Positions 14,478-22,045 of a stretch of DNA of 22,115 bases are shown in pieces (position 1 is the stretch's first letter; every line of letters begins with the position of its first letter). Source of the stretch: JASLDZ01 sp964242895. Its GTDB lineage: Bacteria; Pseudomonadota; Alphaproteobacteria; Caulobacterales; Caulobacteraceae. Both the position numbers and the translations under genes were made by a program. The stretch spans positions 1 to 22,115 of the forward strand of contig CAXTBN010000049.1 of the NCBI GenBank assembly GCA_964242895.1, read 5' to 3'. Under the pieces are notes generated by a model. The model did no database searches, had not been told where the DNA came from, and saw only the letters and a program-made list of their open reading frames with translations.

Positions 14478-15266
14478 ATGGAGACCGTGAGCCCCTTCCA
14501 GCACCTGCGCACGGAGACCGCCGACGGCGTGCTCCTGATCCGCCTGCACCGGCCGGACGCGCTGAACGCGCTCTCCACCGCGCTCCTGGAGGAGCTGACG
14601 GCCGCCCTCGACACCGCCGAGGCCGACGACGCGATCCGTTGCGTCGTGCTGACGGGCTCCGAAAAGGCCTTCGCCGCGGGCGCCGACATCAAGGAGATGA
14701 GCGGCAAGTCGTTCGCGCAGATGTTCGCGGCCGACTTCTTCACCGCGCCCGCCTCGCGCATCGAGCGGTTCAGGAAGCCGATCGTCGCGGCGGTGGCGGG
14801 CTACGCGCTCGGCGGCGGGTGCGAGCTGGCCATGATGTGCGACTTCATCCTGGCCGCCGACACGGCCAAGTTCGGCCAGCCGGAGATCAACCTGGGCGTG
14901 GCGCCCGGCATCGGCGGCACCCAGCGGCTCACCCGCTTCGTCGGCAAGTCAAAGGCGATGGAGATGATCCTGACCGGCCGCATGATGGATGCGGCGGAGG
15001 CCGAGCGCTCCGGCCTGGTCAGCCGCATCGTGCCCGCCGACAAGCTGGTGGACGAGGCGATGGCGGTGGCGCGCAAGATCGCCGGCATGGCTCCTCTGGC
15101 CGTGCTGATGAACAAGGAGATGGTGGAGGCCGCTTACGAGACCACGCTCACGCAGGGCGTGAAGCTGGAGCGGCGCCTGTTTCACAGCCTGTTCGCGCTG
15201 GAGGATCAGAAGGAGGGCATGGCCGCCTTCGTCGAGAAGCGGAAGCCCGAGTTCAGGGGGCGCTGA
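14478..15266 (+). CDS. Enoyl-CoA hydratase
   Basis: Cytosolic crotonase-fold enzyme that hydrates trans-2-enoyl-CoA to 3-hydroxyacyl-CoA in fatty-acid or amino-acid catabolism. The 262 residues are full length. The oxyanion-hole segments are AFAAGADIKEM (64-74) and AGYALGGGCELAMMCD (107-122). The two catalytic glutamates of true hydratases are both present: E116 (GGGCELA) and E136 (GQPEINLGV), followed by PGIGGTQRL. The ATG has GGAG six bases upstream. It follows the TraB/GumN gene closely; the pairing of mutM with an enoyl-CoA hydratase gene recalls the dnaA-proximal gene order of Caulobacter, although rpsT and dnaA do not follow here. It converges with the aldo/keto reductase gene. Confidence 0.95.
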   Translation: METVSPFQHLRTETADGVLLIRLHRPDALNALSTALLEELTAALDTAEADDAIRCVVLTGSEKAFAAGADIKEMSGKSFAQMFAADFFTAPASRIERFRKPIVAAVAGYALGGGCELAMMCDFILAADTAKFGQPEINLGVAPGIGGTQRLTRFVGKSKAMEMILTGRMMDAAEAERSGLVSRIVPADKLVDEAMAVARKIAGMAPLAVLMNKEMVEAAYETTLTQGVKLERRLFHSLFALEDQKEGMAAFVEKRKPEFRGR

Positions 15267-15279
15267 CCGTCGCGGTCAG
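15263..15279. terminator. Bidirectional hairpin containing both stop codons (hydratase / reductase)
   Basis: CTGACCG (15263-15269) and CGGTCAG (15273-15279) form a perfect 7-bp stem with loop TCG. The hydratase TGA (15264-15266) is in one arm and the reductase stop (TCA, 15276-15278) in the other. This is the same architecture as at 10967-10984; no T-run is present. Confidence 0.45.
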
Positions 15280-16103
15280 AAGTCGGCCGTGTCCGGGTCC
15301 GGTCCGATCCGGCCGTCGGGGCGGTCCAGGCCGCGGATGCGCTCCATGTCCTCCGCGTCGAGCTGGAAGTCGAACACGTCGGCGTTCTCCTCGATCCGGC
15401 GCGGGTTCGCCGACTTGGGGATGACGATCAGGCCTTCCTGCACGTGCCAGCGGATCACGACCTGCGCCGTGGTCTTGTCGTGCTTGTCGGCGATCGCGCC
15501 CAGCGTGGGATCGTCCAGCGCCTTGGCCTGACCGAGCGGGCTCCAGCTCTCGGTGGCGATCTCATACTCGGCGTGCACGGCCCGAAGCGCGTTCTGCTGG
15601 AAGCTGGGGTGCAGCTCGACCTGGTTCACGGCGGGGATCACGCCGGTCTCATCCACGATCCGCTTCAGGTGCTCCGGCCCGAAGTTGGAGACTCCGATCG
15701 ACTTGGCGCGGCCTTCGTCGCGCAGCGCGATCAGCGCCCGCCACGTCTCGACGTAGAGGTCCTTCTTCGGCGCGGGCCAATGGATCAAGTAGAGGTCCAC
15801 CGACTCCATCCCGAGCTTGCCGAGGCTCTTGTCGAAGGCGCGGCGGGCGGCGTCGAAGCCCTGGTCGTCGTTCCACAGCTTGGTGGTGACGAAGACGTCG
15901 TCGTCGGCGACCTCGCTCTCGCGCACGCCTTGGCCGACGCCGCGCTCGTTGCGGTAGATGGCGGCGGTGTCGACGGCGCGGTAGCCGGCGAACAGGGCGT
16001 GGCCGACGAGGCGCGCCGTCTCGTCGGCGGGGGTCTGCCACACGCCGAGGCCCAGCTGGGGCATGCGGCGGCCGTCGTTCAGGAGGATCTCGGGCTGGGT
16101 CAT
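15276..16103 (-). CDS. Aldo/keto reductase (2,5-diketo-gluconate reductase-like)
   Basis: A 275-residue NADPH-dependent reductase of the AKR superfamily, TIM-barrel fold, cytosolic. The catalytic tetrad is visible: D45 and Y50 (DTAAIYRNE), K75 (TTKLW) and H108 (LIHWP). C-terminal IPKSANPRRIEEN is the NADPH phosphate-binding signature. The sequence is closest in pattern to DkgA/YafB-type enzymes, which reduce small dicarbonyls and 2,5-diketo-D-gluconate, but substrate cannot be fixed. The ATG at 16101-16103 gives the usual MTQPEILLNDGRRMPQLGLGV opening; an in-frame ATG 36 bases earlier would overlap the podJ-like stop region. It lies 40 bp after the podJ-like gene and may share its transcript. 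Confidence 0.94.
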   Translation of the reverse strand: MTQPEILLNDGRRMPQLGLGVWQTPADETARLVGHALFAGYRAVDTAAIYRNERGVGQGVRESEVADDDVFVTTKLWNDDQGFDAARRAFDKSLGKLGMESVDLYLIHWPAPKKDLYVETWRALIALRDEGRAKSIGVSNFGPEHLKRIVDETGVIPAVNQVELHPSFQQNALRAVHAEYEIATESWSPLGQAKALDDPTLGAIADKHDKTTAQVVIRWHVQEGLIVIPKSANPRRIEENADVFDFQLDAEDMERIRGLDRPDGRIGPDPDTADF

Positions 16104-16143
16104 GGGCGGGGAGCGCGCCGCCCCCCGCCCGTGTTCCACGGCG

Positions 16144-19100
16144 TCAGTTCGAGGCGGTGCGCACCTGGGCGGCGGCGGCCGTCGCGGCGAGCTGGGCGCG
16201 GTAGGCCGTGGCGCTGCGCTCGGCGGCGGCCTGGGCGTCGGCGGAGAGCTGCGGCTTCAGCACCTCGGCGCCCTGGCGCGCGCCCATGTCGCCGTCGGCG
16301 GCGGCGATCAGGTACCACTTGTAGGCGTCGGCGGCGTTGGCCGACGCCCCGCGGCCCTGCTGCGTCATCACCGCCAGGTTGAACTGCGCGTCCTTCACGC
16401 CCGCGTCGGCCGCGCGGTGGAACCAGTCCACGGCCGCCTTGTCGTCGCGCGCCACGCCCTCGCCGTTGGCCAGGAACAGGCCGTAGTTGAACATGGCCTT
16501 GGCGTCGCCGCCGCGGGCCGCGCGCTCCGTCCAGCGCCGCGCCTGGCCCAGGTCCTTGGCCACGCCGTTGGTCCCGTCCTCGTACACCTTGCCGAGGTGG
16601 AACTGCGCGGGGGCGTAGCCGAGGTTGGCGGCGTGCTTGAGCGCGTCCACCGCGCCGTGGTCGCCCCGCTCCAGCTCACGCACCGCCTCGGCGTAGAGCG
16701 CACGGCCGGACGTGGGCGAGGCGGTCGCCGACGTGGCGGCGGCGGCCGGTGCGGTGACCGGAATGGGCTCGACCGCGGCCGGCGCGGCGGCGACGGGCTC
16801 CGGCGCGGTCTGCGCCACGGCCAGCACGGGTGGGGAGAGGGGCGCGGCCGCGGCCATCGGCGGGGCCGCGCTGGGGGCCTCGATGGCCGGGGACCTTCCG
16901 CGTCCCTCGCCGGTCATCAGGACGGCGCCCAGGGCGGCCACGCTGAGCGGCACCGCGACGCCCGAAGCGTAGAGCGCGGTCTTCACCGTGCTGTTCTCGC
17001 GCTTGCGCAGGCGGGGCAGGGCGAAGCGGCTGCGCAGCGTAGGCGACTCCTCCGCGGCCTCGAAGCCCGGCGCGGGCGTCGTGAACACGTCTTCCGGCGC
17101 CGCGGCGGCGGCGGCCCGACCCGTGCGCGACGGGCGGCGGTTGCGCTCGGCGTTGGTGCGGGCGGCGGCGCGCGCCTGCTCGATCAGCTCGCGCGTCGAG
17201 CCCGGGCGGGGCGCCGCGGCCGCGGCCGGCTCCGGCGCGGGCGGCGGTGCGGACGGGGTCGCGATCGCCGCGGCGAAGGGGTCGCGCGAGTCGAACGGGT
17301 CCGGGCCGGCGGCCGGGGCGGACGGGTGGTGCGGCTCGTCGTCGAACCCGCCGAAGGGATCCAGGTCGTCGGCCGCGGCGAACGGGCCGGCGGAGAAGGC
17401 GTCCGCCTCGGCCGCGGCCGCCTCGTGCGCCGCAGGGAAGGCGTCGGCCTCGAACGGCTCCGGAGCCGCAAAGCGCGGGTCGGGTCCGACCGGAGCGGGC
17501 TCGGGCGGACGCGGCGCGGCCGCCTCGGTCCGCTCGCGCGCCTCGGCCAGCAGTCGATGCGTACGCTCCTCGCTGGCGCGGATGCGCTCCGCGAGGTCGG
17601 CCCCGGCGCTTTCGTAGCGGCTGTTCAGCTTGTCGGTGGCGCGCTGCAGCTGCTCGCTCACCTCGTCCAGGCCGTGCGTGAGGTCCTGGGCGTTGCGGCG
17701 CTCGGAGGCGGCGATGCGGTCGGCCAGCTTTTCCGCGATGCGGGCGATCTCGCCGCCGAGCTTCTCCAGCGCTTCGGCCTGCGCCCCGTCAGCGCGCGAC
17801 AGGCGGTTCTCGACCACGTCGGCGATGCGCGACATCTCGCCGCCCATCTGCACGGCGCGCGCGTCGGAGCGGCGCTCCACCTCGCCCACGCGGCCGTCGA
17901 GGCCCTGGGCGATGCGCACCACCTCGCGGCCCATCCGGTCGATGGCGTCGGCCGAGCGCTGCTCGGTGTGCGCCACCTGCTCGGAGAGGTCGCGCACTGC
18001 GGCCTCCATGCGGTCCAGCTTGCCGTCGGCGGCGTCCTGCAGGCGCGTGGCCATCTCCTCCCGCGCGCCGTCCACCTTCTCGTGCAGCTCGGCGGCGAGG
18101 CGCTCCAGGCGGCGGCCGTCCTCGACGGCGGGTTCGGGTGCTGCGGCGCCCGCCGCCTCGGCGCGGGTGAGGCGCTGGTCGAGGCCGGCGAAGGAGCCCT
18201 CCAGGGCGCGCACGGCCGCGCCGGTCCGCGCCTGCGCCTCGTCGAGGCGGGAGGCGAGCTCGGCCAGCGACCGGTCGATCGCCGCCGCGTCGGGCGCGGC
18301 CGGGGCGGCCTCGACGCGGTCGAGACGGCCGCCGAAGTCGGCGAAGGCGGTCTCCAGGGCGCGGACCGAGGCGCCCGTGCGCCGGCCCTCGTCGTCGAAG
18401 CGGCCCGCCAGGCGGGCGTAGGCGGCGTCGAGCGGGGTGGTGTCGAAGGTCGGCGCCGGCGCGGCGTCGAGCCGGTCCACGCGCTCGGCGAGGCGCTGCA
18501 GGGCGTCCTCGACGGGTCCGGTCTCCGGCCGGGCCTCGACGCGCTCGACCCGGCGGTCCAGGGCCGCGACGTCGCTGCGCGTCTCGGCGGCGTGGAGGCG
18601 GGCGCGGCTCTCGCCCTCCTGCATCTGCGCGGCGACGCGGCCCAGCGCGCCTTCCAGCGCCTTCATGGCCTCGACCCGCGGGCCGTCCTCGCCCTCCAGC
18701 CGCTTCAGGCGCTCGGCCACGCGCGCCTGGGCGTCGCGCACCTCCTCGATGGCGTGCTCGACGTGGGCGCCGACCTCGGCCTGCTCGCGCTCCACGCCGT
18801 CCAGGCGCGCGAGCACGCCCATTGCCTGCTGGTCGATGCCGCTGATGGCCAGCGTCGAGCGGTGCTCCGCCGCCTCGAGCCGGGCGGTGAGGTCGGACAG
18901 GGCCCGCGTGACGCGCGTCGCCTCGGGCGCCTCCGGCCCGCGGCCGGCCTCACGCAAACGCGAGCGGAAGCTTTCGGCGCGGAGCACGGAGCCGCCGGCG
19001 GACGCGAAGGCCGGCGCGGCGCGCGCGGTCTCGGCCCAGCCGCGCACGGGCGGTGCGGGTTCGGCCGCCGGAGGCGGCTCGTCGCCCGTCTCGGCGACCA

Positions 19101-19212
19101 TCTGGCTCAGCCACTCGCCCAGCGTCAGGCCCGACCGACGCGCGAGGTCGCGGGCGAGCTCACGCGTCTTGGGGTCGATGCCCTTCACGCTCCAGGATCC
19201 GGCCGTGCTCAT
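16144..19212 (-). CDS. podJ: PodJ-like polar localization factor with Sel1 repeats
   Basis: A 1022-residue protein laid out like the Caulobacter polarity scaffold PodJ, which recruits pole-specific factors for pili and stalk/holdfast development. Residues 6-40 (SWSVKGIDPKTRELARDLARRSGLTLGEWL) are the conserved PodJ-type N-terminus. About 95-560 is coiled coil, with a 51-residue tandem repeat (near 265-305 and 316-356) and three roughly 29-residue repeats of GxExxRIA (428-506). About 565-720 is Pro/Ala/Asp-rich and disordered, with DPF motifs. A single membrane helix is at about 742-767, then a Pro/Ala linker and Sel1 repeats at 837-985. It ends soon after the repeats, without the peptidoglycan-binding tail reported for Caulobacter PodJ, so it may be a paralogue. 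A longer open frame on the opposite strand is a shadow. Confidence 0.85.
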   Translation of the reverse strand: MSTAGSWSVKGIDPKTRELARDLARRSGLTLGEWLSQMVAETGDEPPPAAEPAPPVRGWAETARAAPAFASAGGSVLRAESFRSRLREAGRGPEAPEATRVTRALSDLTARLEAAEHRSTLAISGIDQQAMGVLARLDGVEREQAEVGAHVEHAIEEVRDAQARVAERLKRLEGEDGPRVEAMKALEGALGRVAAQMQEGESRARLHAAETRSDVAALDRRVERVEARPETGPVEDALQRLAERVDRLDAAPAPTFDTTPLDAAYARLAGRFDDEGRRTGASVRALETAFADFGGRLDRVEAAPAAPDAAAIDRSLAELASRLDEAQARTGAAVRALEGSFAGLDQRLTRAEAAGAAAPEPAVEDGRRLERLAAELHEKVDGAREEMATRLQDAADGKLDRMEAAVRDLSEQVAHTEQRSADAIDRMGREVVRIAQGLDGRVGEVERRSDARAVQMGGEMSRIADVVENRLSRADGAQAEALEKLGGEIARIAEKLADRIAASERRNAQDLTHGLDEVSEQLQRATDKLNSRYESAGADLAERIRASEERTHRLLAEARERTEAAAPRPPEPAPVGPDPRFAAPEPFEADAFPAAHEAAAAEADAFSAGPFAAADDLDPFGGFDDEPHHPSAPAAGPDPFDSRDPFAAAIATPSAPPPAPEPAAAAAPRPGSTRELIEQARAAARTNAERNRRPSRTGRAAAAAAPEDVFTTPAPGFEAAEESPTLRSRFALPRLRKRENSTVKTALYASGVAVPLSVAALGAVLMTGEGRGRSPAIEAPSAAPPMAAAAPLSPPVLAVAQTAPEPVAAAPAAVEPIPVTAPAAAATSATASPTSGRALYAEAVRELERGDHGAVDALKHAANLGYAPAQFHLGKVYEDGTNGVAKDLGQARRWTERAARGGDAKAMFNYGLFLANGEGVARDDKAAVDWFHRAADAGVKDAQFNLAVMTQQGRGASANAADAYKWYLIAAADGDMGARQGAEVLKPQLSADAQAAAERSATAYRAQLAATAAAAQVRTASN

Positions 19213-19256
19213 CGTCTGTTCGGGCTCCGGAGGGCGCTTCGCTCGTCTGACAGGAG

Positions 19257-19285
19257 ACGCTAACCAGCCACATGTCGGGTGTAAA
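19257..19285 (-). promoter_or_regulatory. Candidate promoter of the podJ-like gene
   Basis: On the minus strand TTTACA (19280-19285) and TAGCGT (19257-19262) are 17 bases apart. The -35 matches consensus at five of six positions, the -10 is weak. The leader would be about 38 nt, and no strong Shine-Dalgarno precedes the ATG. Confidence 0.4.
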
Positions 19286-19372
19286 CGTCATGCGCCCACT
19301 ACATCTTGCGGGCGGCTCCGCAGGCTGTGGAGGAATCGATCTGGACTGCGTCTGCACGGTGCCGCAAGGGCG

Positions 19373-19387
19373 TTAACGCCGCATTAA
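19373..19387 (-). promoter_or_regulatory. CtrA binding site
   Basis: TTAA (19373-19376), seven bases, TTAA (19384-19387); on the minus strand it reads TTAA-N7-TTAAC, the full CtrA consensus. A further TTAA half-site is at 19412-19415 and a GAnTC methylation site (GAATC) at 19333-19337. TTAA is rare in this GC-rich window. The site lies 39 bp before the serine-hydrolase ATG and about 160 bp before the podJ-like ATG, so either gene could be the target. Confidence 0.6.
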
Positions 19388-19425
19388 GCATGCAGAGGCC
19401 CCGCCAAGTCGTTAAACGGCGACGC

Positions 19426-20541
19426 ATGATCGTCCCCTCCACAGGCCTCGCACCCGAGCGATTCGCGCCGGTGGCCGCGGTCTTCGAAGCCGCCTTCGCC
19501 GACGGGCGCGAGCAGGGCGCGGCCTTCAGCGTGGCGCAGGGGGGCGAGACGGTGCTCGACCTGCGCGGCGGCTGGGCCGACCGGGCCGGGACGCGCCCGT
19601 TCGCGGCGGACACGCTGACGCCCGTGTTCTCCGTCACCAAGGCGTGGACCGCGGTGATGCTCGCGCGGCTGGTGGAGGCGGGGCGGCTCGCCTACGCGCA
19701 GCCCGCCGCCGAGGTCTGGCCGGAGTTCGCGCAGGCCGGCAAGGGCGCGATCACCGTGGGACAGCTGCTGAGCCATCAGGCGGGGCTGCCGGGCTTCCCC
19801 GAGCCCATGGACCCGGAGCTGTGGTTCGACTGGGAGGCGATCTGCGCCAAGCTGGCCGCCATGACGCCCCTGTGGCCGCCGGGGAGCGCGTCCGGCTATC
19901 ACCCGGTCACCTTCGGGCACCTGGCCGGCGAGGTGTTCCGCCGGGTGGACGGGCGCACGGTCGGCCGCGCCTTCCGCGAAGACATGGCGGAGCCGAACGT
20001 GCTCGACCTTTGGATCGGCCTGCCTGACGCCCAGCACGGCCGCGTGGCCGAGCTGGAGAAGCCCAAGACCCTGCCGTCCTTCGGCGAGATGAACGCGGCC
20101 ACGCGCGCCGCCTTCCTGACGCGCTGGGCCTCGCCGGGCGGCCGCGGCTCGGCCGAGTGGCGCCGCGCCGAGTTCCCGGCGGCCAACGGGCATGCGACGG
20201 CCGCCTCGCTGGCGCGGCTCATGGGGCTGCTGGCGACGGGCGCGGCCGGGGTGCTCTCGCCCGCGGGGGTGGAGGCCATGAGCGCCGAGCAGATCCGCGG
20301 GCGGGACCTCGTGCTGCCGTACGAGATCGGCTGGGGGGCGGGCGTGATGCGCAACGCGGGTCTCCACGTGTACGGGCCGGGCGGGAGCACCTTCGGCCAC
20401 TCCGGCTGGGGCGGCTCCTGCGCCTTCGCCGACCCGGAGCGCGGCCTGGGCGTTGCCTACGTCACCAACCGCCAGAGCGCCGACCTCCTCGGCGACCCTC
20501 GCGCCAAACGCCTGATCGACGCGCTGTACGCCTGCCTCTGA
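19426..20541 (+). CDS. Beta-lactamase-fold serine hydrolase (esterase EstB-like)
   Basis: A 371-residue protein of the beta-lactamase/class C penicillin-binding-like family, many of which are esterases. The nucleophile motif S69-V-T-K72 lies in PVFSVTKAWTAV; a tyrosine near 158 (SGYHPVTFGHLAGEV) fits the second motif, and GHSGWGG near the C-terminus replaces the KTG triad, as in esterase-type members. There is no signal peptide, so it is probably cytoplasmic. ATG 19426 is preferred; an in-frame ATG at 19390 would add a basic, unconserved dozen residues and run through a TTAA site. It is divergent from the podJ-like gene across a 213-bp region holding a CtrA box, and converges on the yciI-like gene. 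Substrate unknown. Confidence 0.9.
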   Translation: MIVPSTGLAPERFAPVAAVFEAAFADGREQGAAFSVAQGGETVLDLRGGWADRAGTRPFAADTLTPVFSVTKAWTAVMLARLVEAGRLAYAQPAAEVWPEFAQAGKGAITVGQLLSHQAGLPGFPEPMDPELWFDWEAICAKLAAMTPLWPPGSASGYHPVTFGHLAGEVFRRVDGRTVGRAFREDMAEPNVLDLWIGLPDAQHGRVAELEKPKTLPSFGEMNAATRAAFLTRWASPGGRGSAEWRRAEFPAANGHATAASLARLMGLLATGAAGVLSPAGVEAMSAEQIRGRDLVLPYEIGWGAGVMRNAGLHVYGPGGSTFGHSGWGGSCAFADPERGLGVAYVTNRQSADLLGDPRAKRLIDALYACL

Positions 20542-20560
20542 ATCGTCGGCGCAGCTCCGC

Positions 20561-20878
20561 TCAGCGCGTCTGCAGCTGGCCCGGGTGGCTGGAGTCCGCG
20601 TTGAAGGCGCCGAAGATCGGGTTCCACTCGGCCACGGTCAGGTCGGCGATCAGGCCGTGCTCGGCGAACGGGTCGGCCGCGACCAGGGCGTCGAGGCCGG
20701 TCCGGTCGGCGGCCTGCAGGATCAGGAGCGCCTTGCGGTCCGGCGCGCCGGTGAAGGGGCCGGACGCGCGGAGCGTCCCCGCCGCGAGCAGGTCCTGCAG
20801 GTAGCCGATGTGGGCGGGCAGGTGCTCCGCCCACCCCTTCGCGTCCGGATGGGTGTAGGTGACGACGTAGAGCGGCAC
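20561..20878 (-). CDS. YciI-family protein
   Basis: A 105-residue ferredoxin-like-fold protein of the YciI family. The N-terminal strand PLYVVTYTHPDAKGW is followed by the conserved R/H-x3-H helix region (EHLPAHIGYLQDLLAAGTL), then ASGPFTG, and the C-terminal DPFAEHGLIADLTVAEWNPIF, which is the family hallmark (DPF...L...V..W). H22 and D69 are the likely active-site pair known from relatives. Most members have no assigned reaction; one branch dehalogenates muconolactones. The GTG start lies only 4 bp after the asd stop, so it is co-transcribed with and probably translationally coupled to asd. Confidence 0.92.
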   Translation of the reverse strand: MPLYVVTYTHPDAKGWAEHLPAHIGYLQDLLAAGTLRASGPFTGAPDRKALLILQAADRTGLDALVAADPFAEHGLIADLTVAEWNPIFGAFNADSSHPGQLQTR

Positions 20879-20882
20879 CCGC

Positions 20883-21914
20883 TCAAGCCGCCCGGCGGGT
20901 GTCGATCAGCCCTCGAGTGTCGAGCAGCTGCGCGATCTGCACCGCGTTCAGCGCCGCGCCCTTGCGCAGGTTGTCGCTGACGACCCAGAGCGCGATGCCG
21001 TGCTCCACCGTCGGGTCTGAGCGGATGCGCGAGACGAACACGCCGAACTCGCCCACGCTCTCCAGGGGCGTGACGTAGCCGCCGTCCTCGCGCTTATCGA
21101 CCACGCTCACGCCCGGCGCCTCGCGCAGGATCTCGCGCGCCTCCTCCGGCGAGAGCTCGGTCTCGAACTCGATGTTCACCGCTTCCGAGTGGCCGACGAA
21201 CACCGGCACGCGCACGCACGTGGCGTGCAGCATGATCGAGGGGTCGAGGATCTTCTTGGTCTCCGCGGCCATCTTCCACTCCTCCTTGGTCGAACCGTCG
21301 TCGAGGAAGTCGTCGATGTGCGGGATCACGTTGAAGGCGATCTGCTTGGTGAACTTGTGCGGCTCGGTGGCGCCCAGCACGAACACGCCCTTGGCCTGCG
21401 CCCACAGCTCGTCCATGCCTTCCTTCCCCGCGCCGGAGACGGACTGGTATGTCGAGACCACCACGCGCTTGATCCGCGCCTCGTCGTGCAGCGGCTTCAG
21501 CGCCACGACCAGCTGGGCGGTCGAGCAGTTCGGGTTGGCGATGATGTTCTTGCGGCGGAAGCCCTCCACCGCGTCCGGGTTCACCTCCGGCACGATCAGC
21601 GGCACCTGCGGGTGCATGCGCCAGGCCGAGGAGTTGTCGATCACCACCGGTCCCGCGCGGCCGATCTTCTCGGCCCAGGCGCGGCTCACGTCGCCGCCCG
21701 CGCTCATCAGCACGATGTCGACGGTGGAGAAGTCGAACGTCTCCAGGTCCTTGCACTTGAGCAGGCGCTCGCCGAAGTCGACCTCCACGCCCAGCGACTT
21801 GCGGCTGGCGATGGCGTGGATCTCGTCGACGGGGAAGTTCACCTCGTCGAGGATGGTCATCATCTCGCGGCCCACGGCGCCCGTGGCGCCGACCACGGCC
21901 AGCCGGTAACCCAT
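20883..21914 (-). CDS. asd: Aspartate-semialdehyde dehydrogenase
   Basis: Converts L-4-aspartyl phosphate to aspartate semialdehyde with NADPH, the branch point to lysine/diaminopimelate, threonine and methionine; hence essential for peptidoglycan. The 343 residues match the family. The NADP loop VVGATGAVGREM is at 7-18, the nucleophile C130 lies in NPNCSTAQ and the catalytic histidine H242 in FVGHSEAVNIE; QSVSGAGKEG (157-166) is also typical. ATG 21912-21914 is preceded by GGAGA about eight bases upstream. It has a well-placed promoter at 21939-21967 and leads a two-gene operon with the yciI-like gene. Adjacent leu genes, often found near asd, are not in the window. Confidence 0.97.
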   Translation of the reverse strand: MGYRLAVVGATGAVGREMMTILDEVNFPVDEIHAIASRKSLGVEVDFGERLLKCKDLETFDFSTVDIVLMSAGGDVSRAWAEKIGRAGPVVIDNSSAWRMHPQVPLIVPEVNPDAVEGFRRKNIIANPNCSTAQLVVALKPLHDEARIKRVVVSTYQSVSGAGKEGMDELWAQAKGVFVLGATEPHKFTKQIAFNVIPHIDDFLDDGSTKEEWKMAAETKKILDPSIMLHATCVRVPVFVGHSEAVNIEFETELSPEEAREILREAPGVSVVDKREDGGYVTPLESVGEFGVFVSRIRSDPTVEHGIALWVVSDNLRKGAALNAVQIAQLLDTRGLIDTRRAA

Positions 21915-21938
21915 CGTCTGTTCTCCAGGAGAGCCGCG

Positions 21939-21967
21939 CAGATACGGACGCGGCGACGCGCGGACAA
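21939..21967 (-). promoter_or_regulatory. Promoter of asd-yciI
   Basis: On the minus strand TTGTCC (21962-21967) and TATCTG (21939-21944) are separated by 17 bases. The predicted transcript has a short leader of roughly 18 nt that includes the GGAGA ribosome site. The -10 is identical to that of mutM and similar to those of alkB and tRNA-Ala. Confidence 0.6.
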
Positions 21968-22045
21968 GGCGCGCGGCCGCGCTCCGCGGACCCGGCGGGC
22001 GCGCGGAGGGACGGGGAGGCGGCGGAGCGCCGGGCGTCCCGCCCG

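Noticed and set aside
16063..19263. 1066-codon plus-strand open frame
   Set aside because: Antisense to the podJ-like gene; Gly/Arg/His-rich with no domains, whereas the minus frame has coiled coils, a membrane helix and Sel1 repeats.
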